Source: Soonwooa sp032062245
GTDB taxonomy: Bacteria; Bacteroidota; Bacteroidia; Flavobacteriales; Weeksellaceae
Reading direction: 5' to 3'
Assembly: GCF_032062245.1 (NCBI RefSeq)
Contig: NZ_DAMBQF010000007.1
Span: 1 to 64,000 of the forward strand
DNA length: 64,000 bases
The position numbers were made by a program, and so were the translations under genes. Below, piece after piece: positions 59,966 to 64,000 of the stretch; within the stretch, counting starts at the first letter, position 1, and each line of letters begins with the position of its first letter. Under the pieces are notes generated by a model that made no database searches, was not told the origin of the DNA, and was given only the letters and a program-made list of their open reading frames with translations.

Positions 59966-62305
59966 ATGGAGTTATTAGATAATCAAACTGCATCGAGAAA
60001 ACATAAGATCAATTTAAAGAAAGAACTTAAAAAATACGTTAAGTTTTGGCCTTTATTTTTGATATTTCCGCTACTATTCTATACAGCAGCGAAAATTTAT
60101 TTACGCTATACACCGCCACAATATTTTAGTAAAACAACTCTTAAGTTTGAACAGACATCGCCTCGTGCTGCACAACAGGCGCTCAACGATTTAAAGAATC
60201 TTGGGGTTGGGGTTTCCAATGAAGAACTTGATGCAGAAACCGTTGTTATGGTTTCTAAGCCTATCCTTGGACAAGTTGTTAAAAATCTCAATCTTGATGT
60301 TAAGTATTATTCGGTAGGTGCTATTAAAGAGGTCGAATATTATAACGAGCTGCCTATTAAAGCACGTATTGTTGAGCTGAAGAATCCGGAGCAGTTTGGT
60401 GGGGTTTCTTATCTTATAGAATCTAAAAATACAAGCAGTTTCACATTATCAGATGTTGAAGGTAAGAATCTTAAAAAATACAACTTTGGACAGGTGGTTG
60501 ATTTAGGATTTGGTAAGGTTGTTTTTGAGAGAAAATTTCCTAGCATAGAGGTGAAAAATACCAAAGTTGTTTTTACGAACCCTAAAAATGTTATTTCTGG
60601 TCTGGAGGGAGCTTTAAATGTTAGTATCTATAAAAGTCTTTTGATGGATATTAGTATGACGAGTGCTTCTTATCGTAAATCGGAAGCTATACTTAAGGAA
60701 TTAGTTAATGTGTATAATGCCGAGGGGATCAAGGATAAGAATCAGGAGGCACAATTTACAGCTGACTTTATTGATAAGCGTTTACAGATAATCACAGACG
60801 AGTTAGAGGGTATCGAAAACCAAAAAGAAGGGGTCAAGAAAGATTATCAAATTACGGATCTTGCTGCCCAAGCGCAGATGGCGCTAAGTAATGTTAATGC
60901 TAATACTAAAGAATTGTTGGGTATTGCTACACAATATGATTTAGTTAATTCTGTCTATCAACTTTCCAATAATAGTTCTCAGAATTTGTTACCTACTGGA
61001 CTTGGACTATCATCATCTATTGACTCACAGATATCTAAATATAATGAGTTGGTATTAACGCGCAACCGTGTTCTTAAACAGGCAACAAATCAGAACCCTG
61101 CTGTTGTCGAGATGAATAAACAAATTGGTATATTGAAGGAAGGTATTCGTGCTAATCTTGGTGATGTAAGACGTAGTCTTCAAGATAATATGTCACGCTT
61201 GCAATCTGATATTAATGCTGATCAATCAAAAATCAATAAATTTCCTAAGCAAGAACGTATTTTTCGAAGTATCGATCGACAACAAAACCTTAAAGAGGCA
61301 TTGTTTCTATTTTTGTTGCAAAAACGAGAAGAGAATTCTATTAATCTAGCTGTTGCCTTACCAAAGGCTAAAGTAGTTAATCCTCCATACACAACTGGTA
61401 TAGTAGCGCCTAAAGGACAAATGATTTTGTATTCGGCTATTGCTTTAGGTGTTATCCTGCCACTATTGTTTATCTTTATTAAGCTTTTGCTTAATACTAA
61501 GATTTATAGTAAGGAAGACATGGATAGCGTGTTAAGCAATGCTAGCCTAATCGGTGAAATTCCTGAGAATAATGATAAAGAGGAATTGATGAAGCTGGAT
61601 GACTTTACCGTTTATGCAGAGTCTTTTAGAATTTTGGCTTCTAATCTTAAGCACATGCTCAAGGTAAAAGGAGCTAATCAAAAGAGTGCCACTATTTTGG
61701 TAACTTCTTCTGTAAAAGGTGAGGGGAAAACCACTATTTCTATGAATCTGGCAGTGAGTTTATCTGGGAACGCAAAGGTGTTGATTATAGGCGCCGATAT
61801 TAGAAACCCTCAACTACAGCGTTTTGTACATAAATCAAAAATCGGATTGACAGATTATTTGGTGTCTGATGATATAACGCCAGAGGCTTACATTATAGAT
61901 TCTCGAATTAACGCCAACTTAGATATTTTCTTTAGTGGTGCCAAATCGCCTAATCCGAATGATTTATTGGACATGGATAAGTTTGATGATATGATTACAT
62001 ATCTACGGACTAAGTATGATTATATTGTTATGGACTCGGCTCCCATGATGCTGGTCAGTGATACCCTTAATTTGGTTGATCAATCAGATTACATTTTGTA
62101 TGTCGCTAAAGCAAATTATACTGAAAAAGAAATGTTACTTTTTGCTGAGAATTTTATGATGGAAAATAATGTTAATAACATGTCTTTTGTGCTAAATAAT
62201 GTGAAACCACAATTCTCTCGCTATGCTAACAAATATGGTTACGGTTATGGCTATTATAATGAGACAAGGTCGCAATCTTTCATTACAAAGCTTCTAAATA
62301 GATAA
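59966..62305 (+). CDS. Wzc-like polysaccharide co-polymerase and tyrosine autokinase
   Basis: A 779-residue inner-membrane protein controlling capsule length and export. Wzz-like N-terminal domain with a membrane span near 30-50, a long periplasmic coiled coil (about 230-460), second span near 490, then the BY-kinase: Walker A TSSVKGEGKTTIS near 585, Walker A' LIIGADIRNPQ, Walker B YIVMDSAP. The C-terminal Tyr cluster (YGYGYGYYNE) is the phosphorylation site. Next to Wza- and Wzx-like genes. Confidence 0.92.
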   Translation: MELLDNQTASRKHKINLKKELKKYVKFWPLFLIFPLLFYTAAKIYLRYTPPQYFSKTTLKFEQTSPRAAQQALNDLKNLGVGVSNEELDAETVVMVSKPILGQVVKNLNLDVKYYSVGAIKEVEYYNELPIKARIVELKNPEQFGGVSYLIESKNTSSFTLSDVEGKNLKKYNFGQVVDLGFGKVVFERKFPSIEVKNTKVVFTNPKNVISGLEGALNVSIYKSLLMDISMTSASYRKSEAILKELVNVYNAEGIKDKNQEAQFTADFIDKRLQIITDELEGIENQKEGVKKDYQITDLAAQAQMALSNVNANTKELLGIATQYDLVNSVYQLSNNSSQNLLPTGLGLSSSIDSQISKYNELVLTRNRVLKQATNQNPAVVEMNKQIGILKEGIRANLGDVRRSLQDNMSRLQSDINADQSKINKFPKQERIFRSIDRQQNLKEALFLFLLQKREENSINLAVALPKAKVVNPPYTTGIVAPKGQMILYSAIALGVILPLLFIFIKLLLNTKIYSKEDMDSVLSNASLIGEIPENNDKEELMKLDDFTVYAESFRILASNLKHMLKVKGANQKSATILVTSSVKGEGKTTISMNLAVSLSGNAKVLIIGADIRNPQLQRFVHKSKIGLTDYLVSDDITPEAYIIDSRINANLDIFFSGAKSPNPNDLLDMDKFDDMITYLRTKYDYIVMDSAPMMLVSDTLNLVDQSDYILYVAKANYTEKEMLLFAENFMMENNVNNMSFVLNNVKPQFSRYANKYGYGYGYYNETRSQSFITKLLNR

Positions 62306-62310
62306 GCATA

Positions 62311-63744
62311 ATGTCATTAAAGCAACAAGCTCGTTCTGGCATGGTGTGGACCTTTGCTGAACAATTTGGATCAAAATTAATTAGTTTTGGAATTAGTATT
62401 ATCCTTGCTAGATTATTGACTCCTACCGATTTTGGAACTATAGCTTTGTTTGGAATCTTTATCGGAGTTGCAAGCGCATTAATAGACGGTGGTATGGGTG
62501 CTAGCCTTATTAGAACAAAGGATGTGACAGATGATGACTATTCCACTGTATTTTATTTTAATATTGGAGTTGCAATCTTCGCATATCTAGTCGTTTTTTT
62601 TATTGCGCCTTTGGTCTCTAGTTTTTATCAGTTACCCATTATAACAGATTTAGTGAGAGTATATGCTTTGATACTCATTATTAATTCATTTGTTACGGTA
62701 CAACGAACACATTTTGTTAAGGAACTGAATTTTAAAACAGCCTTTAAAATTCAGTTACCATCTTTAATTATTGGAGGAATTACAGGAATTGTATTAGCTT
62801 ATGTAGGTTATGGTGTGTGGTCTCTGGTATATTCTGCTATTTTACAAAGTATAATTTTTACCTTACAACACTGGTTCTACAGTAGCTGGCGTCCGCAATG
62901 GGTATTTAATAAAGAAAAATTTAAATACCATTTTAGTTTTGGTTATAAGATGACTTTATCTGGCCTGTTGGATATTTTGTTTCAGAATCTTTATATTGTA
63001 CTAATAGGAAAATTATTTTCACTTCAGCAACTCGGCTATTATAATAGAGCGGACTCGTTGAAGCAATTGCCAGTTAGTAATCTGTCTAATGCGCTTAATA
63101 AAGTAACCTTCCCTTTGTTTGCAAAAATTAGTCATAATGATATTAAATTGAGAGAAGTCTACGCAAAATTATTAAAGCTTGTTATTTTTATAATTGCGCC
63201 AACACTCATGTACATGGTAGTAGTAGCTATGCCGTTAATTAGATTTTTGTTTACAGATAAATGGCTGCCTGCAGTTCCTTATTTTCAAATTCTATCAATA
63301 GCAGGAATACTTCTTCCTATTCATTCTTACAATCTAAATGTATTAAAAGTAAAAGGTCGTTCCGATTTATTTTTACGACTCGAAGTCATCAAAAAAATAC
63401 TAATTGTAAGCATTGTTTTAGTTTCAATTAACTTTGGAATTTTCGGATTGTTATGGGGACAGGTGGTTAGCTCTATACTGGCTTTATTTGTTAATACTTA
63501 TTACACTGGAAGATTCCTAAAATATTCAATGTGGGATCAATGCAGAGATCTTATCCCAAGCATCGCATTAGCAGGACTTTGTGGGGTTGTATCTTATTTA
63601 GTTTACCATTATTTGTTGATTGATATGTATGATCTTCTAACCATAATTATCATATTGCTTACCTATTTTTCATTATATTTGAGCTTAGCTTATCTGTTTA
63701 AGTTTAAAGAAATTAATTACGCTAAAGAGTTTCTAAAAAAATGA
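62311..63744 (+). CDS. Wzx-like polysaccharide flippase
   Basis: A 477-residue membrane protein with about 14 spans (Polysacc_synt family), flipping lipid-linked repeat units. Typical opening SGMVWTFAEQFGSKLISFG, LARLLTPTDFGTIALFGIF, and VLIGKLFSLQQLGYYNRADSLKQLP. It is six bases behind the Wzc-like gene and overlaps the next gene by four bases (ATGA). Sequence is AT-rich, unlike the next gene. Confidence 0.88.
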   Translation: MSLKQQARSGMVWTFAEQFGSKLISFGISIILARLLTPTDFGTIALFGIFIGVASALIDGGMGASLIRTKDVTDDDYSTVFYFNIGVAIFAYLVVFFIAPLVSSFYQLPIITDLVRVYALILIINSFVTVQRTHFVKELNFKTAFKIQLPSLIIGGITGIVLAYVGYGVWSLVYSAILQSIIFTLQHWFYSSWRPQWVFNKEKFKYHFSFGYKMTLSGLLDILFQNLYIVLIGKLFSLQQLGYYNRADSLKQLPVSNLSNALNKVTFPLFAKISHNDIKLREVYAKLLKLVIFIIAPTLMYMVVVAMPLIRFLFTDKWLPAVPYFQILSIAGILLPIHSYNLNVLKVKGRSDLFLRLEVIKKILIVSIVLVSINFGIFGLLWGQVVSSILALFVNTYYTGRFLKYSMWDQCRDLIPSIALAGLCGVVSYLVYHYLLIDMYDLLTIIIILLTYFSLYLSLAYLFKFKEINYAKEFLKK

Positions 63745-64000
63745 TACCAGTTACAAAGCCTTTTTTACCACCGCAAGAAGAATATACCGAAATGATGAAT
63801 GGCATCTGGAAGCGGCAATGGCTTACCAATATGGGTCCGCTTGCCAGTGACCTGGAACTCCGCCTTAAGGAACATCTGAATCTTGATTACTTACTCTTCG
63901 TCACCAACGGTACCGTGGCACTGCAGATGGCCATCAAAGCGCTGGATCTTAAGGGCGAGATCATTACCACCCCTTTTTCTTTTGTAGCGACTACGAGCAG
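63741..64000 (+). CDS. DegT/DnrJ/EryC1 aminotransferase, truncated by window end
   Basis: Only the first 86 codons are present: MIPVTKPFLPPQEEY, then WLTNMGPLASDLELRLKEHL, VTNGTVALQMAIKALDL and GEIITTPFSFVATTS, the N-terminus of a PLP sugar aminotransferase. It would make an amino sugar for the repeat unit. GC is 107 of 220 in 63781-64000 (about 49%), far above its neighbour. The ATG overlaps the flippase stop. Confidence 0.88.
   Translation, partial: MIPVTKPFLPPQEEYTEMMNGIWKRQWLTNMGPLASDLELRLKEHLNLDYLLFVTNGTVALQMAIKALDLKGEIITTPFSFVATTS

Overview
The window is a low-GC stretch of a Bacteroidota chromosome. Everything points to the class Flavobacteriia, and I infer the Chryseobacterium/Elizabethkingia side of the order. 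Supporting signs are promoters of the TTG-N18/20-TAnnTTTG type, a C-terminal type IX secretion (T9SS) sorting domain, a cytochrome b558-type sdhCAB operon, bacillithiol synthesis (bshA), and many Bacteroidota-only families (DUF2480, DUF2851, DUF4254, DUF4292, DUF4153-like, DUF6090-like). I found no phage, insertion sequence, CRISPR array or rRNA operon.

Layout. 1-10.4 kb: ribosomal protein bTHX, DUF937, guanine deaminase, DUF2480, lpxB, comEC, sdhCAB, and a PspC-like/DUF2851 pair. 10.5-21.9 kb: a methyltransferase abutting bshA, a GH3 glycosidase, ribA, then an envelope operon on the minus strand (DUF4292 lipoprotein, EnvC-like murein hydrolase activator, TatA, DUF4254, lipoprotein), a sugar nucleotidyltransferase and a flippase. 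21.9-36.5 kb: a GH92 pseudogene, pyrC, a YhhN-like protein, an AhpD-like pseudogene, a 2,4-dienoyl-CoA reductase-like SDR, two M1 metallopeptidases flanking an AAA+ ATPase and a ruined T9SS cargo gene, a PAP2 phosphatase fused to a beta-barrel, and an FKBP isomerase. 36.5-49 kb: clpB, a paaG/paaI-like pair, a five-gene membrane-protein/winged-helix/DUF4153-like cluster with matched palindromes, aroQ, and a large alpha-2-macroglobulin pseudogene. 49.1-58.4 kb: a tandem duplication of rpsT plus tRNA-Glu, a third tRNA-Glu, an N-acetylmuramoyl-alanine amidase divergent from lptD, ridA, unknown membrane genes, glyA and recX. 58.5-64 kb: the start of a capsule/exopolysaccharide locus (beta-barrel, Wza-like, Wzc-like, Wzx-like, and a DegT/DnrJ aminotransferase cut by the window end).

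How genes work together. LpxB, LptD and perhaps the PAP2 phosphatase serve lipopolysaccharide. The EnvC-like protein has lost its zinc ligands and the amidase keeps all of its own, which fits an activator-amidase pair for cell separation. The Wza/Wzc/Wzx set exports polysaccharide. SdhCAB is the respiratory succinate dehydrogenase or fumarate reductase.

Most notable: (i) four genes for accessory functions are broken (GH92, AhpD-like, T9SS cargo, alpha-2-macroglobulin) while housekeeping genes are intact; (ii) rpsT is duplicated with only synonymous changes, together with an identical tRNA-Glu; (iii) an ACTTTG-N5-CAAAGT palindrome occurs both on the promoter of a small membrane/regulator operon and again inside it; (iv) GC content rises sharply at the last, truncated gene, suggesting a transferred glycan cassette. 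I did not find a clearly new defence or mobile system.
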